From Gimesia chilikensis (GTDB taxonomy: Bacteria > Planctomycetota > Planctomycetia > Planctomycetales > Planctomycetaceae): 64,000 nt of DNA. Shown here piece after piece: positions 55,171-64,000 of this stretch. Where the stretch lies: the NCBI RefSeq assembly GCF_008329715.1, contig NZ_VTSR01000032.1, positions 620,001-684,000 on the forward strand, given 5' to 3'. The translations under genes were made by a program, and so were the position numbers. Below the pieces are notes generated by a model that had not been told where the DNA came from, did not search any database, and worked only from the letters and a program-made list of their open reading frames with translations. Every line of letters starts with the position of its first letter. Position 1 is the first letter of the stretch.

Positions 55171-55647
55171 ATGGAACTGTTGATTATCAGGCATGGAAAA
55201 GCTGAGCAGGCAGGTGTAGTACCAGGAGGAGATGCAGCCCGACCCCTGACAGACCATGGCACTCACCAGTTTCGTAAGGTCGCTAAATGGATTGCCAAAC
55301 ATGATGCAGGTCCCGAGCTGATTTTACACAGCCCGCTTGTAAGGACAACTCAGACCGCTCAGATCCTGCAGGATGTTACGGAATTGAATGCTGAAGCCTG
55401 CTATGCCCAACCCTGGCTGGGATTCGGTCTGAGCCTGGATTCATTGATCTCATTTGTCAGATCAACAGCCTGTGAACGAATCGCGATTGTAGCCCACATG
55501 CCCGACGTAGCCCGTTGCACTTCCGATCTGATTGGAGGGGGTTCAATCACCTTTAAACCTGGAAATGCAGCCTGCATTCAATTCGACTCCCTGATTGGCA
55601 TCGGTCAGGGGAGCCTTAAATGGCACCTCAGTGCTCCATTGTTCTGA
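55171..55647 (+). CDS. sixA: SixA-type histidine phosphatase
   Basis: 158 residues, the size of phosphohistidine phosphatase SixA. MELLIIRHGKAE holds the catalytic RHG. The later IAVVAHMPDVARC-type block (IAIVAHMPD) supplies the second His, and SPLVRTTQTAQIL an active-site Arg. SixA removes phosphate from His residues of phosphotransfer proteins; the family is also broader than that. It is cytoplasmic. No phosphorelay gene is adjacent. Confidence 0.9.
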   Translation: MELLIIRHGKAEQAGVVPGGDAARPLTDHGTHQFRKVAKWIAKHDAGPELILHSPLVRTTQTAQILQDVTELNAEACYAQPWLGFGLSLDSLISFVRSTACERIAIVAHMPDVARCTSDLIGGGSITFKPGNAACIQFDSLIGIGQGSLKWHLSAPLF

Positions 55648-55688
55648 AATCTCAGTTCAAATGGGATTACTCAGTAGTTGAGACATTT

Positions 55689-56360
55689 TTAGCCTCGATT
55701 TTCTGCCAGGAGTGAGAGAATTCGCTCATCCGTCAACCGCTCAGCGATAAACTTTGCTGAACTGAAATCTCCGTAATTGCTGAACTCATGCGGAATTGAA
55801 ACCACATAAGCTCCTGCTGCCACGCCAGAGCGGGTGCCGGTTTCACTGTCTTCCAGAACCAGCATATTTTCCGGACTGACCCCCATTTTTTCAGCAGCGG
55901 TCAGATAAATTTCCGGATGTGGTTTGCCGTGAGTGACATCCTCAGCAGTCAGGCTGATCGGGAAACGATGAATAATGTCAAACCGGGACAGCAGAGATTC
56001 CAGGTAAGGACGAGGTGAAGATGTAGCAACTCCCTTGGGGATATCCAGTTCTTCCAGGAAATCCAGCAGTTCAAACAAACCCTCCATGGGTTTCAGATGT
56101 TGATCCAGCAGGGAACGAAAAATTTCCTGGCTTTCTTCCCAGAGTTCCAGAGGATCTTCCGGCTTATCCAGGAACTGAGTGAGGTGTTCAAACCCCTCAT
56201 GAGCACGTCGGCCCATCATTCCTCTCAGGATATCGGGGGTCATTTTTTTTCCGCGTCGCTGCAACAGGGCATCGCCTGAGAGGAAAAACACGTGTTCTGT
56301 ATTAAACATGATGCCATCCAGGTCGAAGGCTACCGCCTGAATGGGAGGGAGTTGAGACAT
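55689..56360 (-). CDS. HAD family phosphatase after the glycolate oxidase genes
   Basis: 223 residues. Motif I is AFDLDGIMFNTE (Asp13, Asp15), motif II VATSSPRPY, motif III GKPHPEIYL and motif IV LVLEDSETGTRSG. The small helical cap places it with beta-phosphoglucomutase/phosphoglycolate-phosphatase-like HADs. It lies 86 bases after glcF on the same strand. A 2-phosphoglycolate phosphatase that feeds glycolate to GlcDEF would make sense, but motifs alone do not prove it. Confidence 0.88.
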   Translation of the reverse strand: MSQLPPIQAVAFDLDGIMFNTEHVFFLSGDALLQRRGKKMTPDILRGMMGRRAHEGFEHLTQFLDKPEDPLELWEESQEIFRSLLDQHLKPMEGLFELLDFLEELDIPKGVATSSPRPYLESLLSRFDIIHRFPISLTAEDVTHGKPHPEIYLTAAEKMGVSPENMLVLEDSETGTRSGVAAGAYVVSIPHEFSNYGDFSSAKFIAERLTDERILSLLAENRG

Positions 56361-56446
56361 AAAATCACTCTTTGGTTATTTATTTAAAACAAGCTATCCG
56401 TTGAGCGTAGGATAGTTGTTCAAACGCAGTGGTTCAACTTGACCGG

Positions 56447-57808
56447 CTAAAATACCGGTTTTTGCTTTCGATAACTCAGATCGAGTAGCTCCATAGGATG
56501 CAAGACATGTAGAGGCTTTCTTGCCTGACGTATCTGAGAATCAATCTGGAGCGTGCAGCCGACGTTCCCACTGATGACCACTTCTGCCCCCGTATCGAGA
56601 ATATTATTCAGCTTACGTTTGCCTAACTGATCTGCCATCTCAGGCTGTGTCAGATTATAGCTACCTGCTGCTCCACAGCAGATGGTGGATTCATTCAAGG
56701 GGATCAGGGTCAGTCCGGGGATCAGTTCCAGCAGTTTGCGTGGCTGATTCTGAACTTTCTGTGCATGCACCAGATGGCAGGCGTCGTGATAGGTTGCCTT
56801 GAGGGGGATCTCTCCTTCGGGGGCGATCGGCCCCAGTTCAAACAGGAATTCCGAAACATCCTTAAACTTGCCTGCGAACTGTTTCAGTCGTGCCGTCTGT
56901 TCAGCAGTGGGCCCCGAAATTTCCTCCGCGATATGCCCATAATCTTTGAGCATGGCTCCACAACCTGCGACATTCACAATAATGGCATCCAGATCTTCTT
57001 GATCGAAGGCTGCCAGATTCTGGAGAGCAAACTTCAGGGCCTCTTCGTCTGAACCGCTGTGGTAATGAATGGCGCCACAGCAGACCTGGCTTCGGGGAAT
57101 GACCACCTCGCAACCATTGGCTTGCAGAACGCGAGCTGTGGCGCGATTGACATGGCTGTACATCGCTTCTGAAACACAGCCCGTAAACAGGGCCACGCGA
57201 GCTCTTTGGGTTCCCTGTGCCGGCAAGACTTCCGGTAGATCTGGTTCTACTGGCTTGAGACGTGGTAACAGGTTGTGCATCCGTTTCAGTTTCTGCGGCA
57301 GAAGCAGTGGAAGGCCGAGGATGTCAACCAGCTTGTCGAGTTTAAGGAACTGCATCACTCGGGCTGGCATCAGTGAGAGACGAATCCGGTTGGGATAGGG
57401 GAACAACCGGTACAGGATCCAGCGATGAAACCAGTCATTTTGTGCTCCCCTGCCCTGTTTGGCGTCAAGATGTTGCATGTCTACCCGGAACGGTTCGATC
57501 AATCTGCCGTATTGAACTCCGGAAGGACACGCCGATTCACAACTACGACAATCCAGGCAGAGATCCAGGTGACCTCGAACTGATTCCGAGAGTTCAACGC
57601 GTTGATCAACGACCGCACGCATCAGGTAAATTCGCCCTCGGGGGCTGTCATTTTCATTCCCTGTTTCCAGGTAGGTCGGGCAGGCAGCCGTGCATAAGCC
57701 GCAATGAATGCAGTCCAGAAACTTCTCATAGGGAATCTCAGATCCCGGTATTTCTGCAGGATCTTTGTCTGCTGTGGTTGTTTGAGAAAAGGCACTTCCG
57801 GGTTTCAT
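56447..57808 (-). CDS. glcF: Glycolate oxidase iron-sulfur subunit GlcF
   Basis: 453 residues. Two 4Fe-4S sites are visible near the N-terminus: CIHCGLCTAACPTYLE and CLDCRSCESACPSG. Two CCG domains follow, with CCGAIHYHSG (about residue 245) and CCGAAGSYNL (about 380), as in GlcF and LutA-type subunits. It carries electrons from GlcD to the quinone pool. Third gene of a leftward glcD-glcE-glcF unit, starting 57 bases after glcE. Confidence 0.95.
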   Translation of the reverse strand: MKPGSAFSQTTTADKDPAEIPGSEIPYEKFLDCIHCGLCTAACPTYLETGNENDSPRGRIYLMRAVVDQRVELSESVRGHLDLCLDCRSCESACPSGVQYGRLIEPFRVDMQHLDAKQGRGAQNDWFHRWILYRLFPYPNRIRLSLMPARVMQFLKLDKLVDILGLPLLLPQKLKRMHNLLPRLKPVEPDLPEVLPAQGTQRARVALFTGCVSEAMYSHVNRATARVLQANGCEVVIPRSQVCCGAIHYHSGSDEEALKFALQNLAAFDQEDLDAIIVNVAGCGAMLKDYGHIAEEISGPTAEQTARLKQFAGKFKDVSEFLFELGPIAPEGEIPLKATYHDACHLVHAQKVQNQPRKLLELIPGLTLIPLNESTICCGAAGSYNLTQPEMADQLGKRKLNNILDTGAEVVISGNVGCTLQIDSQIRQARKPLHVLHPMELLDLSYRKQKPVF

Positions 57809-57864
57809 GGGATAACTCTTCTGGGGTGAAGCTTACTGATTATGATTGTTTCAGAACTTGTGGA

Positions 57865-59115
57865 TCAGGATTTCACCAGCTCTGTAAATCGTCGTGAGTT
57901 CAATAACTGCAGAGGATCTAATGCCTGTTTCAACTGCTGCATTAGTTCCCAGCCAGCGGGAGGCGAACAGAATAGCGGCAGCGATTCAGCCCAGTCAGAT
58001 TCACACTGGTAAATGGTCAGGTAGCCGGTTCCTGGATCAATTACAGATTGCAGTTGTTCGAGAATCTGATTCACGTTTTCCAGTGAACTGGCAGAATCGG
58101 GTAAATGTCCGAATACGATTCCATCTGCTGCATGTGCCTGGACTGCGATATTCAGACTGGTAGCAGTTTCAATGAATGACATCATTTGTGATGGTAAGAC
58201 AACGGCCTTCAGCGTTACCGGATCATCTGATGACGTTTGATACTCAGTCAAAGCGTTATATAACTGAGAGGCCTGCGATCCTTCAATAATCTGAGCATCG
58301 AGAGAGGAAAAGGCACGCCATTCATTAATAATCTGCTGCGCCTGCCACTTTACAACATTTTCCGGACCTTCATAGCAGATACAAACGGCATGATTTTCAT
58401 TGGGAAGTTCAATCCGTGATTCGGCAGTAATCTGCCGAGCCGCTTTACTGTTGCAGTATTCAACAGCGGTTGGCCGGGTTCCCGATGTCACAATCGCTTC
58501 CAGTGCCTGATCGACACTCTGGCAGGAATCGAAGTCAAACCAGACCAGTTGCATGCACTCTGGTCTGGGACGCAAATTCAGAGAGACCTGGCTGATGACT
58601 GACAGAGTTCCCAGAGAGCCGACGAGCATTTTACCAAGGTCATAACCGGCGACATTTTTGACAACTCGACCGCCGGATTTGAACAGATTCCCCACTCCAT
58701 CGACTGCCGAAATACCGATCACGTAATCACGGATCGTACCATAGGAGAAGCGTCGTGGTCCTGAAGTATTGGTGGCGATCACTCCACCGATGGTAGCCCG
58801 GTTAGACTGAGGTACGTCGATCGGCAGACGCTGTCCTTCGGCTGAGATGATCTCATTTAACTGGTCCAGTCTCATTCCGGCTTCGACTGTAATTGTCATG
58901 TCGCGGACCGGATAATCTACGACGCGATTCAATTGAGAAGTACAGATCAAAGGACCTGAATGACTGTCCGGGCAGCAGACAGCCAGAGAGGTACGGCCTC
59001 CCACCGGAAAAGTCTGTTTGCGGGCAGATGTTGCATTGTCACTCAGGAATCGACTCAATTCAGACTGGGATGTCGGAACAAAATCTTCCGGAGTACCGGA
59101 ATGTGTGAGTGTCAT
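57865..59115 (-). CDS. glcE: Glycolate oxidase FAD-binding subunit GlcE
   Basis: 416 residues from the ATG at 59115, which gives the family-like beginning MTLTHSGTPEDFVPTSQSEL and has GAAAG seven bases upstream. Start sites at 59154 or 59169 would lengthen it and lack good ribosome sites. The FAD_binding_4 domain is clear (TVEAGMRLDQLNEIISAEGQ; the PGRRFSYGTI-like block is GPRRFSYGTIRDYVIG). GlcE is a shorter relative of GlcD needed for glycolate oxidase. It lies between glcD and glcF. Confidence 0.92.
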   Translation of the reverse strand: MTLTHSGTPEDFVPTSQSELSRFLSDNATSARKQTFPVGGRTSLAVCCPDSHSGPLICTSQLNRVVDYPVRDMTITVEAGMRLDQLNEIISAEGQRLPIDVPQSNRATIGGVIATNTSGPRRFSYGTIRDYVIGISAVDGVGNLFKSGGRVVKNVAGYDLGKMLVGSLGTLSVISQVSLNLRPRPECMQLVWFDFDSCQSVDQALEAIVTSGTRPTAVEYCNSKAARQITAESRIELPNENHAVCICYEGPENVVKWQAQQIINEWRAFSSLDAQIIEGSQASQLYNALTEYQTSSDDPVTLKAVVLPSQMMSFIETATSLNIAVQAHAADGIVFGHLPDSASSLENVNQILEQLQSVIDPGTGYLTIYQCESDWAESLPLFCSPPAGWELMQQLKQALDPLQLLNSRRFTELVKS

Positions 59116-59185
59116 AAATGGTCTTTCAATCGGTTGTGAGCATAACAGCAGCATGTCCTGCGGGGACATCAGATATAGTTGTTGA

Positions 59186-60694
59186 TCAGTGCGGCGCCCG
59201 TCGACCGGGGTGTGATAAAGTGACTGCTGACTGCGATTCTTCTCCATGGGGAGGAAGTACCTTGTCGCGACTGCAGATCTGACGGGGATTGAAAATATTA
59301 CGAACCTTCTCCATCTGGGAGAGGTCCGTTTCATTGAAGATACGACTCATAAAATTGATTTTCTCCACGCCAATTCCATGCTCGCCGGTCACACTGCCTC
59401 CCAATTCCAGACACTTTGAGAGAATCTCTTCACTGGCTTCCATTACCTGTTGAATCTGATCCTGATCGCGTTCATCAAACAGCAGAATCGGGTGCACGTT
59501 TCCGTCACCAGCATGAAAGACGTTCACAATTCTCATGCCATATTTCTGGCTGGTGGCTTCAATAAATTCCAGGATTTCCGGTAAGCGGGTTCGGGGGACG
59601 ACACCATCCTGAGTACAATAACTGGGACTGAGTCGACCAATGGCTCCAAATGCCTGCTTGCGGCTTTTCCAGATCAAAAGCCGTTCCTCTGGAGTGTCTG
59701 CCCGCTGAATTTCCCGTAAGTTATGTGCATTACAGATCTCGACAATCCGTCGGGCTTCCTCATCTAAGGCGATTTCCAGTCCATCGACTTCGATTAGCAG
59801 TACTGCGCCCGCATCGAGCGGGAAACCAAAGTGAAAAGCTTCCTCAATCGCTTGAATGATTCCCTGATCCATCATTTCCAAAGCAGAGGGAATAATACCC
59901 GCTGCAATGATTTCCGAGATCGCCCGGGTCGCATCAGAGATGGTCTGGAACACTGCCAGCATAGTGCGGTGCGCCTCCGGATCGCGTGTCAGACGCACAA
60001 TCGCTTTCGTGCAGATGCCGAAAGTTCCTTCATTTCCGACATAGACTCCATGCAGATCGTAGCCTGGTGTTTCTGCTGTCGGCCCTCCCAGATTGATTAC
60101 CGATCCATCAGGGAGAACTGCTTCAAGTCCGAGTACGTGATTCGTCGTGACTCCATATTTAAGCGTATGCGGTCCACCAGAGTTAGTGGCGATATTTCCG
60201 CCGATGGTGCAAGATCCCTGACTGGATGGGTCCGGCGCGTAGTGGTAACCGGTGCCTTTCAGGGCATTGGTCAGATGCAGGTTCACCATCCCTGGTTCAA
60301 CGATTGCGTAACGATCGCGTAGATTGATTTCAAGAATCTGTTTCATACGCGTCAGGACAATCATGACTCCCCCGCCGATAGGCAGGCAGCCCCCCGAGAG
60401 GCTGGTTCCCGCTCCTCGAGCCAGAAAGGGAACGTTAAACTGATTGCAGATTTTGACAATCGATGAGATCTGTTCTGTAGACGTTGGAAAAACGACGATG
60501 TCGGGGGCCGATTTATCAACGATGTAGCCGTCACATTCATAGACGAGTAGTTCATCTGCATCGTAGAGCAGGCTGTTTTTTCCTACGATTTGTGTCAGCT
60601 GTTGTATCAGTGAGGAAAACGGGCCGCTACCACGCTCCAGTTGTTCCAACACGGGAGCGACAAGATGCGAGGTCTGGTTGTCTGGGTCAACCAT
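59186..60694 (-). CDS. glcD: Glycolate oxidase catalytic subunit GlcD
   Basis: 502 residues, FAD-linked oxidase: FAD_binding_4 domain with VPFLARGAGTSLSGGCLP, AIVEPGMVNLHLTNAL and GGNIATNSGGPHTLKYGVT, and a C-terminal domain with RIVNVFHAGDGNVHPILL and VTGEHGIGVEK. These His residues bind the hydroxyacid. With GlcE and GlcF it oxidises glycolate to glyoxylate. First gene of the leftward unit; glcE follows after 70 bases. Confidence 0.95.
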   Translation of the reverse strand: MVDPDNQTSHLVAPVLEQLERGSGPFSSLIQQLTQIVGKNSLLYDADELLVYECDGYIVDKSAPDIVVFPTSTEQISSIVKICNQFNVPFLARGAGTSLSGGCLPIGGGVMIVLTRMKQILEINLRDRYAIVEPGMVNLHLTNALKGTGYHYAPDPSSQGSCTIGGNIATNSGGPHTLKYGVTTNHVLGLEAVLPDGSVINLGGPTAETPGYDLHGVYVGNEGTFGICTKAIVRLTRDPEAHRTMLAVFQTISDATRAISEIIAAGIIPSALEMMDQGIIQAIEEAFHFGFPLDAGAVLLIEVDGLEIALDEEARRIVEICNAHNLREIQRADTPEERLLIWKSRKQAFGAIGRLSPSYCTQDGVVPRTRLPEILEFIEATSQKYGMRIVNVFHAGDGNVHPILLFDERDQDQIQQVMEASEEILSKCLELGGSVTGEHGIGVEKINFMSRIFNETDLSQMEKVRNIFNPRQICSRDKVLPPHGEESQSAVTLSHPGRRAPH

Positions 60695-60869
60695 TGTGGG
60701 GCTGCTTTCAATGAATGATGAAAGGAAAATGCAAAATTCTATAACTGGTTATTGTAAAACAAAATAAGGTTAAGATTCAATTCCGGGAAACCTGCCAATT
60801 GGTTCCCAATTTTGGAAAGAAGAGTGTTCTTCCAGCTGGGCAAATTATCAATGGAGTAACTCAATGAGG

Positions 60870-62366
60870 TTATTTTGAATTCACCCAGATTGGGCTCGAC
60901 CATGCCATTTCCCCGTTGGATTGAATAACGCGTACATAGTACCAGTCAGCCTGGTTTCCGTCACCCGCGTCCGTGAAATCAAAGTCTGTTTCCCATTGAT
61001 TCTGAAAAACAACCCGGTGCAGCATCGCAGATTCCCAGGGAAACGGACGTGTAAACAACATTTCATTACTGACGGTCAACTCACCCAGAGTCTGAGTGAG
61101 CTGGCAATCACTGGGTTGGGTGCATTTTACGCTGACTTTTGTCTCTTCATTTCCTTGAATTCGCAGCACGATTGCTTTCTGAGACCAGTCGTCAACCTGA
61201 TGTTTCAGTGCTGTAAACGACTGGACGATCAGCCGATTTGATGAAACATCCAGGATTTGATCTCGACGGAATTCATCGAAGGGCCCCGGTGTGAAACAGG
61301 GTTGAAACTGCTGAATCTCGCCTCCATCCACATGTATGGCAAAATTCCAGTCTGCTGTCCCTCCCCAGCCCAGTGCGGGCCACGGTCCCCAGCCATATTC
61401 GAAACGGAGAACAACTGGATGATTCCAGGACTGGTTATCAGGAATGTTGTCGACGGGAAAATCACGATGAATCACACGGCCGTTTTTCAGGACTTCGACC
61501 CGGTCGATTTCATCCCAGCCTCGCACGTGGACTTTGATACGGCGATCAGGGGTGAATGAGAGCTCCTGTCCCATCATCTGATCATTCAGGAAAAAGTCGA
61601 GTTCAATGCGGTCACCAGTTACCGCATACGTGCGACGATTGCGGATCGCGTCAAACAAGGCTTCTCGAGACAGTTCGGTGGCTTTGATGGCTGCCAGGCC
61701 CTCGCGATATCCACCGGGATGTCCGAGGTGATCGTCGGTGCTGGCAATGACTCCCAGTCGGTATCCCTGATTGAGATAGTACTGCAGCGTGTGCTTTGTC
61801 CAGCGTCCCCCCTCTGTATGTCTCTTATACGGAAAAGGAGCCCGATCATGTTCAGCGCAACCCCATTCTGAATGAATTTCCAGGACGGGTGACACTTCGG
61901 GGGCCAGTTTCGTCGCGTCAAAACCACGGTGTCCCAGTCGATTAGCAGGGTGATGTGGAATCAGCAGGCAACCCCGGTTTCGTGCAAATTCCTGTAGTTC
62001 AGCCAGATCTTCGATCAGTTCGTAATCTCCGTTGAGATCCGGATAAAGAATGTGATAGTCCCCCTCCTGAGTGCCATGTCGCTCATAGCCTAGAATCGTG
62101 ACAAACTCCCCTGGTCTGTCGAATTCTCTGGCAAGCTCAACCACTTCCGGCCAGCGGGAGCGGGCTATATGAAATCCATTCTTCCATTTGTGGGATATTT
62201 TGCCATCATATTCCACAATATCAGGCCAGTAGGAATGGGGAGTGAAAGCGTAGAAATCGAGATGGTTCCGGGCGATTTCAAAAGAGCGATCCAGAGAACC
62301 CTGGGCATAGCCCACATGGTTGTGGTTATGCAGGTCTCCGAAATAAGTCTTGTATTCTGTGGTCAT
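60870..62366 (-). CDS. PHP-domain metal-dependent hydrolase-like protein
   Basis: 498 residues. A PHP fold occupies the first two-thirds: GDLHNHNHVGY (His13, His15), AFTPHSYW, LLIPHHPANRLGH and VIASTDDHLGHPGG provide the metal-binding His/Asp set. A beta-rich C-terminal part (about 290-495, Trp-rich, ending in YYVRVIQSNGEMAWSSPIWVN) follows. It resembles DUF3604-type proteins. The role is unknown; a phosphoesterase or polymer-acting hydrolase is possible. It has no signal peptide, which is odd for a protein with a typical extracellular beta domain. Confidence 0.8.
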   Translation of the reverse strand: MTTEYKTYFGDLHNHNHVGYAQGSLDRSFEIARNHLDFYAFTPHSYWPDIVEYDGKISHKWKNGFHIARSRWPEVVELAREFDRPGEFVTILGYERHGTQEGDYHILYPDLNGDYELIEDLAELQEFARNRGCLLIPHHPANRLGHRGFDATKLAPEVSPVLEIHSEWGCAEHDRAPFPYKRHTEGGRWTKHTLQYYLNQGYRLGVIASTDDHLGHPGGYREGLAAIKATELSREALFDAIRNRRTYAVTGDRIELDFFLNDQMMGQELSFTPDRRIKVHVRGWDEIDRVEVLKNGRVIHRDFPVDNIPDNQSWNHPVVLRFEYGWGPWPALGWGGTADWNFAIHVDGGEIQQFQPCFTPGPFDEFRRDQILDVSSNRLIVQSFTALKHQVDDWSQKAIVLRIQGNEETKVSVKCTQPSDCQLTQTLGELTVSNEMLFTRPFPWESAMLHRVVFQNQWETDFDFTDAGDGNQADWYYVRVIQSNGEMAWSSPIWVNSK

Positions 62367-62502
62367 GGATTTGGCGCTTGTGCATTGCTTTGTTTGAAGG
62401 AATCAGAATCTCTCACTTCAGAGTATCTTGCAGCGGAGTGTTCTACAAATGGCATTTACTGATTCTAATCTAAATACAGACTTAATCGTGTAAAACAGAG
62501 CT

Positions 62503-64000
62503 TCAGCGCGTCCATTTCAGCCATTTCATCAAAAGGGACTTCAGAAATGGGGTAAGACGAGTGCGGTTAAACTGATCCCCGATTTTACGAATCGCATCCG
62601 CCTGAGTTGGATAAGGGTGAATCACGCTGGCTAACTTTTTAAGACCGGTCCCGCTCTGCATAGCCAGGGTGATTTCAGAAATCAAATCACCCGCATGTGC
62701 TGCGACGATCGTTGCACCTAGAATCTTATCTGTCCCCCGTTTGACATGAACCTTTACAAAACCGGCGGTTTCATTATCCAGGATCGCTCTATCGACGTAG
62801 TCCAACTTCTGGATAAAAGTGTTGACGGGAATACCTTTTTCTCTGGCTTGATGCTCATGGAGTCCCACATGTGCTATTTCTGGATCAGTATACGTGCACC
62901 ATGGGACGATCAGGCGACTGGCTTTGCTTCTGCCAGGAAATAGCGCATTGCCTATCACCAGCCGAGCCTGAAAATCAGCGTTGTGGGTAAACTTTAGGTG
63001 AGAGCAGATATCCCCTGCACCATAAATATCCGGGTTTGTGGTCTGCAGGTAGTCATTGACGATCACACCAGACAGTGGATTGTACTCAACTCCGGCCCGT
63101 TCCAGTTCAAGACCTTCAACATTAGGAGCTCTTCCGGCTGCGATCAGGACTTCATCGACTTCCAGCTTGATTGTCTGCCCGGCCGTTTCAATCGTCAGAA
63201 GTTTTTCCTGTTCGTTCTCAGAGACCAGAGAGGTGCTGGCATTGAAGACGAGTTTAACACCATCTCGTTCCAGTTGGTGCTGAATGATTTGGGCAGCATC
63301 TTTATCTTCCCTGGAAAGAATCTGCGCATGAGATTCGATGAGTGTGACCTGTGAACCAAAGCGGGCAAAGGTCTGTGCGAGCTCACAGCCGATTGGTCCA
63401 CCACCGATGACTGCCAGTCTGGATGGAAGTTCTGTCAGAGAAAAAATATTCTCATTCGTCAGGTAGTTGATGTTTTTGATGCCGGGAATGTCGGGGACCG
63501 CAGGACGTCCTCCCGTTGCGATCACGGCCTTTTTGAAGTGAAGTGTCTGCTCCCCGATTTTGATTGTTTTGCGGTCAAGAAAATGGCCTTCACCCAGAAA
63601 AACATCGACACCCAGTTCCTGAAAACGACGAGCTGAGTCGTGATGGCTGATCTCGGCTCTTAATTTCCGCATACGCCGCATCACCTCCTGAAAATTAACA
63701 GAGGCGGCTTCGGGGGCCAATTCGATCCCCAACTCTTTTGAATTCAGAATGCTGTGTATGGTTCTGGCAGAAGAGATGATCGCTTTCGAAGGGACACATC
63801 CGGTATTCAGGCAGTCTCCCCCCATGAGACCTCGCTCAATTAATGCGACTTTCGCTCCCAGGCCAGCAGCTCCCGCCGCTGTTACCAGACCAGCGGTTCC
63901 CGCTCCGATGATCACCAGATTGTAGCGTCCACTGGGGCTCGGATTGGACCAGTCGGCGGGATGAACTTTTTTGATCAGATCCTGATTGAATTCATCATCG
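62503..64000 (-). CDS. FAD-dependent pyridine nucleotide-disulfide oxidoreductase (mercuric reductase-like), 5' end cut by window
   Basis: The frame continues past the right edge of the window; the GTG at 63915 is internal. Upstream codons read FNQDLIKKVHPADWSNP before the FAD motif IIGAGTAGLVTAAGAAG. The redox disulfide GGDCLNTGCVPSK is intact, the NAD motif is VIGGGPIGCELAQ, and the C-terminal dimer interface has HPYPTQADAI. That fits dihydrolipoamide dehydrogenase/mercuric reductase-like flavoproteins. The vicinal C-terminal cysteines of true MerA are absent, so mercury reduction is unlikely. Substrate unknown. Confidence 0.88.
   Translation of the reverse strand, partial: DDEFNQDLIKKVHPADWSNPSPSGRYNLVIIGAGTAGLVTAAGAAGLGAKVALIERGLMGGDCLNTGCVPSKAIISSARTIHSILNSKELGIELAPEAASVNFQEVMRRMRKLRAEISHHDSARRFQELGVDVFLGEGHFLDRKTIKIGEQTLHFKKAVIATGGRPAVPDIPGIKNINYLTNENIFSLTELPSRLAVIGGGPIGCELAQTFARFGSQVTLIESHAQILSREDKDAAQIIQHQLERDGVKLVFNASTSLVSENEQEKLLTIETAGQTIKLEVDEVLIAAGRAPNVEGLELERAGVEYNPLSGVIVNDYLQTTNPDIYGAGDICSHLKFTHNADFQARLVIGNALFPGRSKASRLIVPWCTYTDPEIAHVGLHEHQAREKGIPVNTFIQKLDYVDRAILDNETAGFVKVHVKRGTDKILGATIVAAHAGDLISEITLAMQSGTGLKKLASVIHPYPTQADAIRKIGDQFNRTRLTPFLKSLLMKWLKWTR

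Noticed and set aside
57373-57897. 174-codon frame opposite glcF
   Set aside because: Spans the glcF start on the opposite strand; no supporting features.
59831-60322. 163-codon frame opposite glcD
   Set aside because: Antisense to the FAD domain of GlcD, no own signals.
1-64000. CRISPR arrays, insertion sequences, prophage or integrase genes
   Set aside because: No array-like repeats, no transposase or integrase motifs, and no terminal inverted repeats were seen in a full read.
62503-64000. Calling the last gene merA
   Set aside because: The active disulfide is present but the C-terminal vicinal cysteines required for Hg(II) handling are not, and no mer operon genes are adjacent.

Overview
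The window looks like chromosomal DNA of a planctomycete, most likely a Gimesia/Planctomyces maris-type organism. This is inferred from the gene set: a DUF1501 protein, two formylglycine-type sulfatases, two PQQ-type beta-propeller proteins, a long IleRS with non-canonical motifs, a PPi-type phosphofructokinase, many secreted proteins of unknown function, and small Flp-like proteins that start with FWNDEAG. I ran no database search. I see no phage, insertion sequence, CRISPR array or other clear mobile DNA.

Layout. 1-8.4 kb: DUF1501 protein (cut by the window edge), sulfatase, zinc-type dehydrogenase, Gfo/Idh/MocA oxidoreductase, tandem-ACT protein, HAD phosphatase, and a GT-C-like membrane protein. 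The last is translationally coupled to an exported protein (8.4-9.55 kb). 9.9-17.5 kb: a Tad/Flp pilus locus with three extended Flp-like pilins, cpaB, cpaF/tadA, tadB, tadC and a convergent sigma-54 activator gene. 18-24.2 kb: a coiled-coil secreted protein, tRNA-Cys, a hypothetical, an HtrA-like protease, a STAS protein, a short canonical Flp pilin and a small secreted protein. 24.2-31.1 kb: PQQ propeller, RidA, exonuclease/endonuclease/phosphatase protein, second PQQ propeller and a sulfatase with a helical-repeat tail. 31.2-40.1 kb: ileS, trmL, aldo/keto reductase, a 29-residue very basic peptide, ferredoxin-NADP reductase, methyltransferase and an MBL hydrolase. 40.2-45.7 kb: a pfk-HAD-gnd operon and an STN-domain protein. 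45.9-55.7 kb: Hsp70-like protein, MenC-like enolase-superfamily enzyme, sigma factor with membrane partner, lactonase-fold protein, TfoX-like protein, a phosphatase/cytochrome fusion, a dienelactone-hydrolase-like protein and SixA. 55.7-64 kb: HAD phosphatase, glcF-glcE-glcD, a PHP-domain protein and a 5'-truncated flavin disulfide oxidoreductase.

How parts work together. The strongest system is the pilus locus. Sequences matching the -24/-12 sigma-54 promoter lie upstream of both pilin loci (9892-9907 and 23147-23162), and a sigma-54 activator closes the tad operon. This suggests one regulon that couples a canonical Flp pilin to three C-terminally extended relatives, with intercistronic hairpins setting pilin-to-machine ratios. 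No secretin, prepilin peptidase or CpaE is present, so the rest of the machine must lie elsewhere. The glycolate oxidase genes and the downstream HAD phosphatase look like one glycolate-salvage operon. pfk-HAD-gnd looks like a sugar-phosphate operon that ends in a strong terminator.

Most notable single genes: an IleRS whose HIGH motif is rearranged to GVHH, and an exported protein joining a Cys-based phosphatase domain to a cytochrome c'-like C-terminal domain.
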